Below are positions 19,599 to 29,844 of a DNA stretch of 64,000 nucleotides, in pieces (position 1 is the stretch's first letter; each line of letters opens with the position of its first letter). Source of the DNA: CAVXUB01 sp963764805. Lineage in GTDB: Bacteria; Actinomycetota; Acidimicrobiia; Acidimicrobiales; Bog-793. The notes under the pieces are model-generated. The model was given only the letters and a program-made list of their open reading frames with translations, was not told the origin of the DNA and did no database searches. Location of the stretch: contig CAVXUB010000002.1 of assembly GCA_963764805.1 (NCBI GenBank), forward strand, positions 434,001 to 498,000, written 5' to 3'. The translations under genes were made by a program, and so were the position numbers.

Positions 19599-19609
<11 letters not shown>
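19547..19609. repeat. 21-bp tandem repeat, three copies
   Basis: GGAGCCGCCGTCACCCGCACC occurs three times head to tail (19547-19567, 19568-19588, 19589-19609), the middle copy with one change. The array fills the gap between the kinase and regulator genes, and its third copy contains the regulator stop codon. The unit is a multiple of three, so copy-number change could lengthen the regulator only if the stop is lost. Confidence 0.85.
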
Positions 19610-20306
<697 letters not shown>

Positions 20307-20354
20307 CCCGCACAGCGTTGCACCAACGCGCTCCGCGCGGCTGGAATCCAACCC

Positions 20355-21717
20355 ATGGCGAACCCAGCAGCTGTGAGCAGGAGGCAGATCGAGGATGCCG
20401 GCGCCGTTGCCGAGGCATGGCTGAGGTACCGGGCATGGCTCGATCATGTTCCCGGGGTCTCGTACGGGATCGCTCTCGACGGGGCGCCGGTCCTCGGGGG
20501 CGCCTTCGGCTTGGCGGACCTGGAGAGCGGCCGTGCAGCCTCGGAAGACACCTGCTACCGGGTGGCCTCGATCAGCAAGACGTTCACGGCGACACTCGTG
20601 ATGAAGCTCGTCGAGAAGCGCAAGCTGCGCCTCGACGACAGAGTCACCGACCTCCTCTCCTGGCTGAGGCCGGTGATGGACGAGGACGTCACACTGCGCC
20701 ATCTCCTCACCCACAGCGCCGGTGTCATCCGCGACGGCCCGGTCGACTGGGCAGCGAAGCCCTACCCGGATCGCGAAGCGCTGCGCCACGAGCTGCTGGA
20801 GGGCGCGACGGTGGCGTTGCCGGCGTCAGGCTTCCGCTACTCGAACGTGGCCTTCGCGCTGCTCGGCGAGGTCCTCGAGAAGGTCGTGGGTCGCAGCTAT
20901 GCGTCTCAGGTGAGCAGGGAGATCTGCCGGCCGCTCGGGCTCGGCTCGACTGGCGTGACCCTCGACCGTCGGATGGCAACCCAGCTGGCTACTGGCTACT
21001 TCAGGTACCTGCCGGGGGAGGAGAGACGGGCGGCGCCGCGTTCGGAGAGCGAGAGCTTCGCCGCCGCCGGGGGCGTTACGTCCACAGTGGCCGATCTGCT
21101 CAGATACCAGACGGCGCACTTGCCCGGAGGGGGGGCCGTGAGCGAGATGTCGCGCCGCGAGATGCAGCGCGTCCAGTGGATGCGTGCCGAGGAGCCCCAT
21201 CTCGGCCTGGCCTGGATGATCTGGAACGTGCAGGGGATCGACCTGCGCGGCCACGGCGGCGGTTATCCCGGCTTCACGACGATGATCGCCTTCGCACCCG
21301 AGCTGCGGGTCTCGGCTGCGATCTTGACGAACACGCTCTCGTCGGTGAGCGACACGGGCATCGACGTCGTGTACCACTGCATCGCCGAGACGAGGGAGCT
21401 CTGGCCGAAGATGTCGGAGGCGACGGGTGGATTGAGCCCGCGCCGCCCTCGGGCGCATCGCCGGCCGGTACCGGGGCGAGTGGAGCGAGCTGTTCGTGGG
21501 CCGAGTCAACAACGGCCTCGTCATAGCCCGCCTCGACCAGGATCAGCCGATGCACCGGCCGGCGAGGCTGCTGCCGGTGGGGGAGCGGCGTTTCGTGGTG
21601 GCCGACAACGACGACTTCGGGCGCCGCGGCGAGGAGGTCGTGTTCGACCTGGACAGGTCGGGCCGGGCGACGGCCATGTGGTCCGGGGCCGCCGAGCTGC
21701 GACGGGTCGACAGCTGA
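20355..21717 (+). CDS. Serine hydrolase, class C beta-lactamase-like (one frameshift)
   Basis: A beta-lactamase/penicillin-binding-fold hydrolase. The S-x-x-K nucleophile is in RVASISKTF near residue 75, the tyrosine in FRYSNVAFALLGE, and the third motif is HGGGYPGFTT. A C-terminal accessory domain follows in a second frame from about 21445 (AGRYRGEWSELFVG to ELRRVDS), so a +1 frame change lies near 21440. There is no signal peptide, so it may act in the cytosol as an esterase or peptidase. Start ATG at 20355. Confidence 0.86.
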
Positions 21718-21767
21718 GAGGGAGCTCTGATTACTGACCGCCCCTAGACCCGGCCTAGTCTTCTCGG

Positions 21768-22598
21768 ATGGCGAGCTACCTCGACGAGATCGTGCGGTAC
21801 CACCGCCGCCGCGCCACCGAGGAGCCACGCAGCGGGTCGATGCAAAGCCTCGAGGCAGCGGCTGCCGAGGGCCCTCCGGTCCGGCCATTCCTCAACACCT
21901 TGTCGTCAGGCGGCGCGATACGACTGATCGCGGAGATCAAGCGCCGCTCCCCCTCCAAGGGTTCCTTGGCCGAGGGCCTCGACCCGGCGGCGACTGCCCG
22001 CTCCTACGAGAAGGGCGGCGCCTCCTGCCTGTCTGTGCTCACGGACGGGCCGCACTTCGGCGGCAGCCGCGACGACCTCGAGGCTGCTCGGGCGTCCTGC
22101 GAGCTCCCCGTGCTGCGAAAGGACTTCACCGTTTGCGAGGCCGATGTGCTGGAGGCACGGGCGATGGGCGCTGACGCCATCTTGTTGATAGCGGCGGCCC
22201 TGTCTCGGGAGGAGTTGCAGTCCTTCCAGAAACTGGCTCGATCTCTCGGCATGGCGAGCCTGGTCGAGGTCCACGACGAGGCCGAGCTCGAGCAGGCTCT
22301 GGCGATCGGCGCCTCCCTTGTCGGGGTCAACCAGCGCGACCTGCGGACGTTCCAGGTGGACACGGGAAGAGCGATCCGGCTCGGCGCGCAGATCCCGGAG
22401 GGCGTGGTGAAGGTGGCCGAATCCGGGATCCGCCACCGCGGCGACGTCGCGACCTTGCAGCAGGCCGGCTTCCACGCCGTCCTCGTGGGGGAGTCCATCG
22501 TGACCGCTGGGGATCCGGCGTCGGCGGTCGCCGAGCTGCTGGGTGCCGGCGGCGCCCTCGTTCGGGCGGGGGAGGAGGAGGGCCTTCGGTGTTCGTGA
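21768..22598 (+). CDS. trpC: Indole-3-glycerol phosphate synthase
   Basis: A 276-residue TIM barrel that cyclises CdRP to indole-3-glycerol phosphate. Family motifs include AEIKRRSPSKG with the catalytic lysine, LSVLTDGPHFGG, PVLRKDFTV, DAILLIAA, VGVNQRDLRTF, AESGIRHRGDV and VLVGESIVTAGDP. Length is normal. It begins the second tryptophan block and overlaps trpF by 10 nt. Confidence 0.97.
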   Translation: MASYLDEIVRYHRRRATEEPRSGSMQSLEAAAAEGPPVRPFLNTLSSGGAIRLIAEIKRRSPSKGSLAEGLDPAATARSYEKGGASCLSVLTDGPHFGGSRDDLEAARASCELPVLRKDFTVCEADVLEARAMGADAILLIAAALSREELQSFQKLARSLGMASLVEVHDEAELEQALAIGASLVGVNQRDLRTFQVDTGRAIRLGAQIPEGVVKVAESGIRHRGDVATLQQAGFHAVLVGESIVTAGDPASAVAELLGAGGALVRAGEEEGLRCS

Positions 22599-23245
22599 AG
22601 ATCTGCGGCATCACGACCGAGGAGGATGCGCTGCTGGCTGTGGCGATGGGCGCCGACGCCGTCGGGTTCGTGTTCGCTCCTTCTCCACGCCAGGTGTCTG
22701 CTTCGGCCGCTGCGATGATCGCTCGCAGGCTCCCGCCCGAGATCCTCACCGTCGGGGTCTTCCGCGACGAGCACCCGCGCCGGGTCGTCGAGATCGTCAA
22801 TCGCTCCGGCCTGGGAGCGGCGCAGCTGCACGGGAACGAGTCCCGCGAGGATTCCGCGTACGTGAGCGAGCGGGTGCCGATGTCGATCAAGGCGTTTCCG
22901 GCTGGACACCCGTTCCTGGCGAAGGCGGCGGACTACGCGACGTCGGTGGTGATGATCGACGCACCATCGCCCGGCAGCGGGAAGGTCTTCGACTGGCGCC
23001 TCGCCGAGGGGGCTCCTCGGGGCAAGCGCCTGATGCTGGCGGGTGGGCTCGACCCCGACAATGTCGGGGAGGCGATACGCGTCATCCGGCCCTGGGGGGT
23101 TGACGTGTCGACGGGCGTCGAGAGCTCGCCCGGACGCAAGGACGCGTTGAAGATGCGGGCTTTCGTGACCGCCGCACGTGCGGCGGCCCCCACCCCGTAC
23201 GAGGGCTCCGAGGAGGGTCCCTTCGACTGGGAGGTCGGCTCGTGA
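22589..23245 (+). CDS. trpF: Phosphoribosylanthranilate isomerase
   Basis: A 218-residue TIM barrel catalysing the Amadori rearrangement before TrpC. The N-terminal KICGITTEEDA with the catalytic cysteine, GFVFAPSPR, GVFRDE, AAQLHGNES, LAGGLDPDNV and GVDVSTGVESSPGRKD are all present. The start is GTG at 22589 inside the 3' end of trpC, and the stop overlaps trpB by 4 nt, so translation is probably coupled. Confidence 0.96.
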   Translation: MFVKICGITTEEDALLAVAMGADAVGFVFAPSPRQVSASAAAMIARRLPPEILTVGVFRDEHPRRVVEIVNRSGLGAAQLHGNESREDSAYVSERVPMSIKAFPAGHPFLAKAADYATSVVMIDAPSPGSGKVFDWRLAEGAPRGKRLMLAGGLDPDNVGEAIRVIRPWGVDVSTGVESSPGRKDALKMRAFVTAARAAAPTPYEGSEEGPFDWEVGS

Positions 23246-24472
23246 GCCTTCCTGACTCCGAGCTCGCCGGCCGGGGTATGGCGGGCCTGCCGGGTGAGTT
23301 GATGCACGAGCCGGCAGAGGGGGGCCGGTACGGGGAGTTCGGCGGACGCTACGTGCCCGAACCGCTGGTGCCCGCCTGCGTGGAGCTGGAGGAAGCGTTC
23401 CGCGATGCGTGGTCGGACCCTGCCTTCCGGGAGCGGCTGGCGTCGGTACTGCGCGACTACGGCGGCCGGCCGACGCCGGTCACCGAGTGCGGGCGGCTCT
23501 CGGAGCGGCTCGGGATCCGCCTGCTCCTGAAGCGGGAGGATCTCGCCCACACCGGGTCGCACAAGCTGAACAACGTGATCGGGCAAGCCTTGCTCGCCGA
23601 GCGGATGGGCAAGCGCCGATTGATCGCGGAGACCGGGGCCGGTCAACACGGGGTGGCGGCGGCCACTGCGGCCGCATTGCTCGGTCTCGAGTGCTGCGTG
23701 TACATGGGCGCCGTGGACGTCGAGCGGCAGGCGCTGAACGTGTTCCGCATGCGGCTGCTGGGAGCCGAGGTGCGACCGGTCACCACCGGGTCGCGGCACC
23801 TTGAAGGACGCCGTCAACGAGGCGCTGCGGGACTGGGTGGCGACGGTCGAGAGCACCCACTACTGCATCGGCTCGGTGATGGGCCCCCATCCGTACCCGC
23901 TCATGGTGCGCGAGCTGCAGAGGATCGTCGGCGACGAGGCCCGGATGCAGTGCCAGATCCTGCTCGGGGCCGCCGACCCCGACTACGTCGTCGCCTGCGT
24001 CGGGGGCGGATCGAACGCGGCGGGCACCTTCGCCGGGTTCGTCGACTCCGGAGCCGTCCTCGTCGGAGTGGAGGCCGCCGGCGGAGCGGCGATGGGGCAG
24101 AGCGGCCTGCCAGGGGTAGTCCATGGCATGAGGAGCCGGTTCCTGCAGGACGAGAACGGCCAGATCCTGGAAGCCCAGTCGATCTCGGCCGGTCTCGACT
24201 ATCCGGGGATCGGCCCGGAGCACGCGCACCTCGGCGCGATCGGGCGGGCCCGCTACGAGACGGCGGACGACGAGTCGGTGATCGCGGCGTTTCGCCTGCT
24301 CTGCGAGACCGAAGGCATCATCCCGGCGCTCGAACCGTCACACGCGCTGGCGTGGATCGTGCGTGCGGTGGCCTCGGGGGACATCCGGCCAGGTTCGGCG
24401 GTCCTGATGACATTGTCGGGCCGGGGCGACAAGGATGTGCAGCAGATCATGGACCGCATCGGGACGCCGTAG
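23242..24472 (+). CDS. trpB: Tryptophan synthase beta chain (one frameshift)
   Basis: Condenses indole and serine to tryptophan using PLP. Visible are GRYGEFGGRYVPE, the PLP lysine in HTGSHKLNNV, ETGAGQHGVA, and in the second frame the phosphate-binding CVGGGSNAAGTFAGF and LSGRGDKDV. The frame moves by +1 at 23796-23797: the sequence reads CGGC before ACCTTGAAG, where the family GSRTLKDAVNEA needs only one of the two bases. The break is therefore very probably in the sequence, not in the gene. The stop overlaps the trpA start by 1 nt. Confidence 0.95.
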
Positions 24473-25332
24473 TGACCTCCGCCAGGTCGTACGGATCGTC
24501 GCTCGACACCGGGACGATGGACGTGGTGGTCCCCGAACGAGCCGTTCCCGGCTTCCTCGAAACGTCTCTCCGCACTGGACGCGAGGCAGGACGCAAGCTC
24601 CTCGTGCCCTACGTGACCGGTGGTTGCGGCTCGGACTGGCTGGAGGTGGTGCGGGCCGTGGCGGCGAGCGGCGCCGACGCGATCGAGGTCGGAATCCCCT
24701 TCTCGGACCCGGTGATCGACGGTCCCGTGATCCAGGAGGCGTCCTCGCGGGCCCTCCGGTCAGGTGCGACGCCGGCCGGGATCATCGGGGAGCTGGCGGC
24801 CGCCAGCGGCGAGATCGGCGTTCCCGTGGCGGTGATGACCTATTACAACGTCATCGCACGCATGGGCCACACGCGGATGGCGACCAGGCTGGCCGAGGCC
24901 GGAATCGCCGGCGCCATCATCCCCGACCTTCCGGTGGACGAGCTCGGCCCGTGGGCACGCGCCTGCGACAAGATGGGGGTGGCGACCGTGCTGCTGGCGG
25001 CACCGACCACACCCGAGGCTCGCCTGGCCGCCATCGCCGAGCGCTCGAGAGGCTTCCTGTACGCGGTCGGCACGATGGGGGTGACCGGCGAAAGATCGGA
25101 GCTCGCGTCCACAGCCGTCTCGATGGCGGCCCGCTGCAAGGCGGCCACGGATCTCCCTGTCCTCGTCGGCGTGGGGGTCTCCAACGCCGAGCAGGCGCGC
25201 CAGGTATGCGAGGTCGCGGACGGCGTTGCCATCGGCTCCGCTCTGGTGCGGCGATTGCTGGAGGGCGAGGGGCCAGATGGGGCCGCCAGCTTCGTCGCAT
25301 CGCTGCGACGGGGTCTCGACGGGTCGAGGTAG
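24472..25332 (+). CDS. trpA: Tryptophan synthase alpha chain
   Basis: Cleaves indole-3-glycerol phosphate and passes indole to TrpB. The catalytic glutamate is in ADAIEVGIPFSDP and the catalytic aspartate in PDLPVDE; TYYNVIARMG, YAVGTMGVTGER and VGVGVSNAEQ are the other family signatures. Start is taken as GTG at 24472; an ATG at 24517 closer to the conserved part is an alternative. It is the last gene of the trpCFBA block, and a hairpin follows directly. Confidence 0.95.
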   Translation: MTSARSYGSSLDTGTMDVVVPERAVPGFLETSLRTGREAGRKLLVPYVTGGCGSDWLEVVRAVAASGADAIEVGIPFSDPVIDGPVIQEASSRALRSGATPAGIIGELAAASGEIGVPVAVMTYYNVIARMGHTRMATRLAEAGIAGAIIPDLPVDELGPWARACDKMGVATVLLAAPTTPEARLAAIAERSRGFLYAVGTMGVTGERSELASTAVSMAARCKAATDLPVLVGVGVSNAEQARQVCEVADGVAIGSALVRRLLEGEGPDGAASFVASLRRGLDGSR

Positions 25333-25350
25333 GGCCGGCTGGGGCCGGCC
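25333..25350 (+). terminator. Hairpin after trpA
   Basis: GGCCGGC-TGGG-GCCGGCC starts one base after the trpA stop codon: a perfect 7-bp stem with a 4-nt loop and no T-run. It probably ends the trpCFBA transcript. Confidence 0.5.
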
Positions 25351-25393
25351 TCGGTGGTTGGTCCTGGGTAACCCTGAAGGTCCACCCCCAGCC

Positions 25394-25433
25394 GGGTACC
25401 TTTAACCGCCACATCTGTCGCAAAATGGTACCC
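25394..25433. repeat. 40-bp palindromic-ended intergenic element, copy 1
   Basis: The element begins GGGTACCTT and ends GGTACCC, the outer seven bases forming a perfect inverted repeat, and contains TGTCGCAAAA in its right half. A second 40-bp copy with the same ends and the same TGTCGCAAAA block lies at 44520-44559. Here it sits between trpA and argC, about 100 bp upstream of the ARG boxes. Confidence 0.75.
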
Positions 25434-25529
25434 AGCACGACGTGGGCGCAGCACGATGGCGGGGGCGGCGATGGCTGGGGTAGGCGCCACGGGCGGGGGC
25501 ACGGCGCAGCGGACGGCGCAGCGCACTGC

Positions 25530-25563
25530 TGCATGACCATGCACCGCGATGTATGCTCATGCG
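25530..25563 (+). promoter_or_regulatory. Two tandem ARG boxes (ArgR operator) at argC
   Basis: TGCATGACCATGCA (25530-25543) fits the ArgR half-site pair TGNAT-N4-ATNCA exactly, and TGTATGCTCATGCG (25550-25563) fits with one mismatch. Their centres are 20 bp apart, as expected for a pair bound by one ArgR hexamer. The second box runs up to the argC start, so ArgR binding would block initiation. The repressor gene argR is in the same operon. Confidence 0.7.
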
Positions 25564-25564
25564 T

Positions 25565-26586
25565 ATGAAGGCAGGAGTTCTCGGCGCCTCTGGTTACACC
25601 GGCGTCGAGTTGTTGCGATTGCTGGCGTCTCATCCGGAGATCGAGGTCGCCGTGGCGCAGGCGGAGTCCTCGGCAGGGATCGAGCTCGCCGAGCTCTACC
25701 CCGGGCTTCGCGGCGAGTATGGCTCCCTCGTGCTGGACCCCATCGATGCCCAGGCGGCAGAGGGGCTCGACCTGGCCTTCCTGTGCCTGCCGTCCGGACA
25801 CGCGCAGCATGTCGTGCCGCGCCTGATCGGGCGGGTCGGCCACATCGTGGATCTCTCCGCCGACTTCCGCCTGCGGGATCCGGCCGCCTATCCCCGCTGG
25901 TACGGGTTCGAGCACGCCTGCCCCGAGCTGCTGGCAGCAAGCCGTCTACGGATTGCCCGAGCTCTACCGTGAAGCCATCTGCGCTGCGCACCTCGTGGCC
26001 GCCCCTGGTTGCTACGTGACGGCGGCTTCGCTGGCACTCGCCCCCCTCGTGCGGCGCCTCGCTCGTCGAACGCACCGGCGTGATCGTCGACGCTGCAAGC
26101 GGCGTCAGCGGAGCAGGACGCAGCCCGAAGGCGGAGCTCCACTTCCCAGTGGTCAACGAGAGCTTCGCCGCCTACGGGCTCCTCGATCATCGGCATACGC
26201 CCGAGATGGAACAGACAACGGGAGCCGAGGTGCTGTTCACCCCCCACCTGGCGCCGATGACGAGGGGCATCCTGGCGACTTGCTACGCGAGACCCGCCGC
26301 CGGACGATCGCTCAGCACCGAGTCGGTGCTCGAGGCCCTGGGCGACGCCTACGAGGGGGAGCCGTTCGTCCAGGTGGTGAAGGACCCACCATCGACTGCG
26401 GACACCTACGGGTCGAACATGTGTCACCTGACCGCCCGGGTCGACGAGAGGACGGGTTGGGTGCTACTGCTCTCGGCGATCGACAACCTCGTCAAGGGAG
26501 CCTCTGGACAGGCGATCCAGGCGGCGAACCTGATGCTGGGGCTGGCGGAGACCGCCGGGTTGCCGAAGGCGGGGCTCGCCCCGTGA
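25565..26586 (+). CDS. argC: N-acetyl-gamma-glutamyl-phosphate reductase ArgC (two frameshifts)
   Basis: Third enzyme of arginine synthesis, reducing N-acetylglutamyl phosphate with NADPH. The NADPH loop GASGYTGVELLRLL is at the N-terminus; the catalytic cysteine is in AAPGCYVT; downstream are GVSGAGRSPK, FTPHLAPMTRGI and IDNLVKGASGQAIQAANLMLG. The frame moves +1 near 25940 and again near 26065; both shifts leave the family sequence continuous. Start ATG at 25565 is chosen because the conserved part begins there; ATG codons at 25553 and 25559 are alternatives. No Shine-Dalgarno is visible, so the message may be leaderless. Confidence 0.94.
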
Positions 26587-27752
26587 GCGTTACGGCGCCG
26601 CAGGGCTTTGCAGCTTCGGGGACGTTTTGCGGGATCAAGCCGCATGGAGCCCTGGACCTGGCACTCGTCGCCACCGACCCCGCCACGGCGGTGCCGGCAG
26701 CGGCGGTCTTCACCTCCAACAAGGCGGCTGCGGCGCCGGTACAGGTGAGCCGCCTCCACCTCGCTTCGACCGGCGGCCGGGTCGCTGCTGTGGTGCTGAA
26801 CAGCGGCTGTGCCAACGCGGCGACGGGTGCGGCGGGCCGGCAGGTGGCGGAGGCGACCTGCGCGGCTGTCGCCGGCGAGCTCGGTGTCGCGCCGGAGGAG
26901 GTGCTCGTCTGCTCGACGGGGTTGATCGGGATCCCGTTGCCGTTTCGCCCGATCTCGGAGGGGGTGCCGGGGCTCGTTGCCTCCCGCAATGTCGAGTTGG
27001 CGGGAGGCGGAAGGGCCGCTCAGGCGATCATGACGACCGATACCAAGCGCAAGGAGGTGGTCGTCGAGGCCGCCTCCTTCACGGTCGGCGGCATGGCCAA
27101 GGGGGCAGCGATGCTGGCGCCCAACATGGCGACGATGCTCGCCGTGCTGACGACCGATGCCGCAGCAGATCCGCCTGTCCTGCAGAGCGCTCTCAGGGCT
27201 GCGGTCAGCGCCAGCTTCAACGAGATGACGGTCGACGGCTGCACTTCGACCAACGACACGGTGATCGTCCTCGCCAACGGGAGGGCGGGGCCGGCGAGCG
27301 AGGACGACCTCGCCGATGCGTTGCACCGCGCCTGCTCCGATCTGGCATCCCAGATGGTGGCGGATGCCGAGGGTGCCACCAAGTTCGTCACCGTCAGGGT
27401 GGTCGGTGCGGCGTCGGCTGAGGAAGCGGCAGCGGCTGCTCGCAGGGTGGCCGACAGCCAGCTCGTCAAGTGCTCGCTCTACGGGTCGGACCCCTACTGG
27501 GGGCGGGTCGTGAGCGAGCTCGGCACGGCCGGCGTGGCATTCGACATCGACAGCGTCTCAGTCTTTTACGGCGATTACGTCGTTTGCCGGGGGGGCATCG
27601 TCGCCGAGCACGATCAGCACGCCATCGCCACCTACATGGCGGGCAAGCGCCTGGAGATCACGTGCGACCTCGGGATCGGCGCCGGGGAAGCCTCGGTGCT
27701 CACCACAGATCTGTCCCATCTCTACATCGACGAGAACATGAGGACCTCGTGA
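26583..27752 (+). CDS. argJ: Bifunctional ornithine acetyltransferase/N-acetylglutamate synthase
   Basis: A 389-residue ArgJ that transfers acetyl from acetylornithine to glutamate, allowing a cyclic arginine pathway. It self-cleaves before the nucleophilic threonine in the motif APNMATMLAVLTTDA, which is intact at about residue 180. Other signatures are VFTSNKAAAAPV, LNSGCANAATG and SLYGSDPYWGRV. GTG start overlaps argC by 4 nt. Because argJ is present, no argA or argE is needed. Confidence 0.97.
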   Translation: MSVTAPQGFAASGTFCGIKPHGALDLALVATDPATAVPAAAVFTSNKAAAAPVQVSRLHLASTGGRVAAVVLNSGCANAATGAAGRQVAEATCAAVAGELGVAPEEVLVCSTGLIGIPLPFRPISEGVPGLVASRNVELAGGGRAAQAIMTTDTKRKEVVVEAASFTVGGMAKGAAMLAPNMATMLAVLTTDAAADPPVLQSALRAAVSASFNEMTVDGCTSTNDTVIVLANGRAGPASEDDLADALHRACSDLASQMVADAEGATKFVTVRVVGAASAEEAAAAARRVADSQLVKCSLYGSDPYWGRVVSELGTAGVAFDIDSVSVFYGDYVVCRGGIVAEHDQHAIATYMAGKRLEITCDLGIGAGEASVLTTDLSHLYIDENMRTS

Positions 27753-28618
27753 CACTGACCCCCGAGATGAAGGCGAGCGTGCTCGCCGAGGCTCTTCCCT
27801 ACATACAGCGGTTCAGGGGGAAGATCGTCGTGGTCAAGTACGGCGGGGCAGCCTTCGCCGACCGCGCCGAGGGGCCCGATGCGCTCGCCTCCTTCGCGGA
27901 AGACGTAGTGCTGATGCGGGCGGTCGGGATGCTCCCGGTCGTGGTCCACGGGGGAGGGCCGCAGATCGGCGAGCTGATGACCCGCCTCGGCAAGGTGCCG
28001 GAGTTCAGGGACGGTCTTCGCGTGACGGACGCCGAGACGCTGGAGATCGCCCGCATGGTGCTGGTCGGGAAGGTCAACCGGGAGATCGTCGGCGCTCTCA
28101 ACGTCCACGGCCCGCTCGCCGTGGGGCTGTCGGGGGAGGATGCGGGCCTGATCACCGCCAGCCCGCTCGACCCCCTGCTCGGCTATGTGGGCGACGTGAT
28201 GGCGGTCGATCCGTCGATGATCAGGCGGCTCGTGGCGGAGGGCCTGGTCCCGGTGATCGCCACCATCGGCGCCGACACCGCCGGTCAGGCCTACAACATC
28301 AACGCCGACACGGTGGCAGGCGCCGTCGCCGAGGCGCTCGATGCCGAGAAGCTCGTGTTCCTCACCGACGTCGAGGGAGTCCGCCGGGAGGTGGGCGATC
28401 CCCACAGCCTGGTGCAGGCGATCTCCGCCGACGAGCTCGACCGGCTGCTCGAGGACGGCGCTATCGGGTCGGGGATGATCCCGAAGGCGCGGTCCTGCTC
28501 GAGCGCCATCCGCCACGGCGTCACCACCGCCCACATCCTCGACGGGCGGGTGCCGCACGTGATGCTGCTCGAGATCTTCACGAAAGAGGGGATCGGCACG
28601 ATGGTGACGGCGCAGTGA
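27749..28618 (+). CDS. argB: Acetylglutamate kinase
   Basis: A 289-residue amino-acid kinase that phosphorylates N-acetylglutamate. It shows VVVKYGGAAF, VVVHGGGPQIGELM, LSGEDAGLITA, NINADTVAGAVAEAL, FLTDVEGV and GSGMIPKARSC. GTG start overlaps argJ by 4 nt. Arginine feedback inhibition is common in cyclic-pathway ArgB, and the N-terminal helix associated with it appears present (about 25 residues before the kinase core). Confidence 0.97.
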   Translation: MTLTPEMKASVLAEALPYIQRFRGKIVVVKYGGAAFADRAEGPDALASFAEDVVLMRAVGMLPVVVHGGGPQIGELMTRLGKVPEFRDGLRVTDAETLEIARMVLVGKVNREIVGALNVHGPLAVGLSGEDAGLITASPLDPLLGYVGDVMAVDPSMIRRLVAEGLVPVIATIGADTAGQAYNINADTVAGAVAEALDAEKLVFLTDVEGVRREVGDPHSLVQAISADELDRLLEDGAIGSGMIPKARSCSSAIRHGVTTAHILDGRVPHVMLLEIFTKEGIGTMVTAQ

Positions 28619-29844
28619 TCATCGGCTCGGCGCGTGCGTCCTCGATGGACAAGGTCCCCGCCCTCACGAGCCTGATGCCCACCTACCGGCCGGCCGACGT
28701 GCGATTCGTGCGCGGCAGCGGATCGGAGCTGTTCGACTGCGACGGCAAGCGATACATCGATCTCCTTTGCGGGATCGCGGTCACCTCGCTCGGTCACTGC
28801 CACCCGGTCGTTTCGGACGCCATCTCGGAGCAGGCGCATCGGCTGATGCATCTCTCCAACCTCTACCGGAATCCCATCGCCGAGGAGGTGGCGGGACTTC
28901 TCGACCTGCTGATCGGTGGCGGTGGTCTCCCGGCCCCGGGGGGCAAGGTCTTCTTCGGCAACTCGGGAGCCGAGGCCAACGAATGCGCGATCAAGCTGAC
29001 CCGGCGCTTCCACGGGGGCGCCAGGCACGTGATCGTGTCGGCCCTCGGCTCGTTCCACGGCCGCACGCTGGCGACGCTTCATGCCACCGGCCAGCCCCAC
29101 AAGCACGAGCCGTTCCAGCCCCTGCCAGAGGGGTTCCGCCACGTGCCCTACGACGACGTCACCGCTCTCGAGGCGGCAATGGCACCCGACGTTGGCGGCG
29201 TGCTGCTGGAGTCGATCGAGGGCGAGGGCGGCGTTGTGGTCCCCTCACCGGGTTATCTGGCCGAGGCGCGGCGGGTCTGCGACGAGCACGGTGCGCTGCT
29301 GATCGTCGACGAGATTCAGACCGGGCTCGGCCGCACGGGGAGGTGGTTCGGCTTCCAGCACGACCTCGTAGCTCCCGACATCGTGACGGTGGCCAAGGCC
29401 CTCGGCAACGGCATGCCGATCGGCGCCTGCTGGGCACGGCCGGAGGTGGCGGCGGCCTTCCAACCGGGTGATCATGGCAGCACCTTTGGCGGCCAGCCGC
29501 TCGCCTGCGCCGCCGCACGCGCCGTGCTCCGCGTGATGATCTCGGAGGACGTGCCTGCACGCGCGGACAGCCTGGGGGTGCTCTTGCGACAGCGGCTGTG
29601 CGGGCTGCCCGGCGTCGAGACGGTGAGGGGGCGGGGACTGCTTGCCGGGGCGGTGCTGGCGGAGGCCCTGTCGGCCACCCAGGTGGCGTCCGCCGCGCTG
29701 CGGCACGGCCTGGTCGTGAATGCGACCGACGAGCACGTGCTGAGGCTGGCCCCCTCGCTGCTGATCGAGCAGGCCGTGCTGGAAGAGGGTCTCGAGCTGC
29801 TGGGGGATGCTCTCGACGAGGTCGCCCAGGGCGTTGGTTCATGA
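28615..29844 (+). CDS. argD: Acetylornithine aminotransferase
   Basis: A 409-residue class III PLP aminotransferase. The phosphate-binding region FFGNSGAEANECAIKL, FHGRTLATL, LLIVDEIQTGLGRTG and the PLP lysine in TVAKALGNGMPIGA are visible. The start is GTG at 28615, overlapping argB by 4 nt; a second possible start is the ATG within ASSMDKVPAL. It probably also acts as succinyldiaminopimelate aminotransferase, as family members often do (inference). Confidence 0.95.
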   Translation: MIIGSARASSMDKVPALTSLMPTYRPADVRFVRGSGSELFDCDGKRYIDLLCGIAVTSLGHCHPVVSDAISEQAHRLMHLSNLYRNPIAEEVAGLLDLLIGGGGLPAPGGKVFFGNSGAEANECAIKLTRRFHGGARHVIVSALGSFHGRTLATLHATGQPHKHEPFQPLPEGFRHVPYDDVTALEAAMAPDVGGVLLESIEGEGGVVVPSPGYLAEARRVCDEHGALLIVDEIQTGLGRTGRWFGFQHDLVAPDIVTVAKALGNGMPIGACWARPEVAAAFQPGDHGSTFGGQPLACAAARAVLRVMISEDVPARADSLGVLLRQRLCGLPGVETVRGRGLLAGAVLAEALSATQVASAALRHGLVVNATDEHVLRLAPSLLIEQAVLEEGLELLGDALDEVAQGVGS

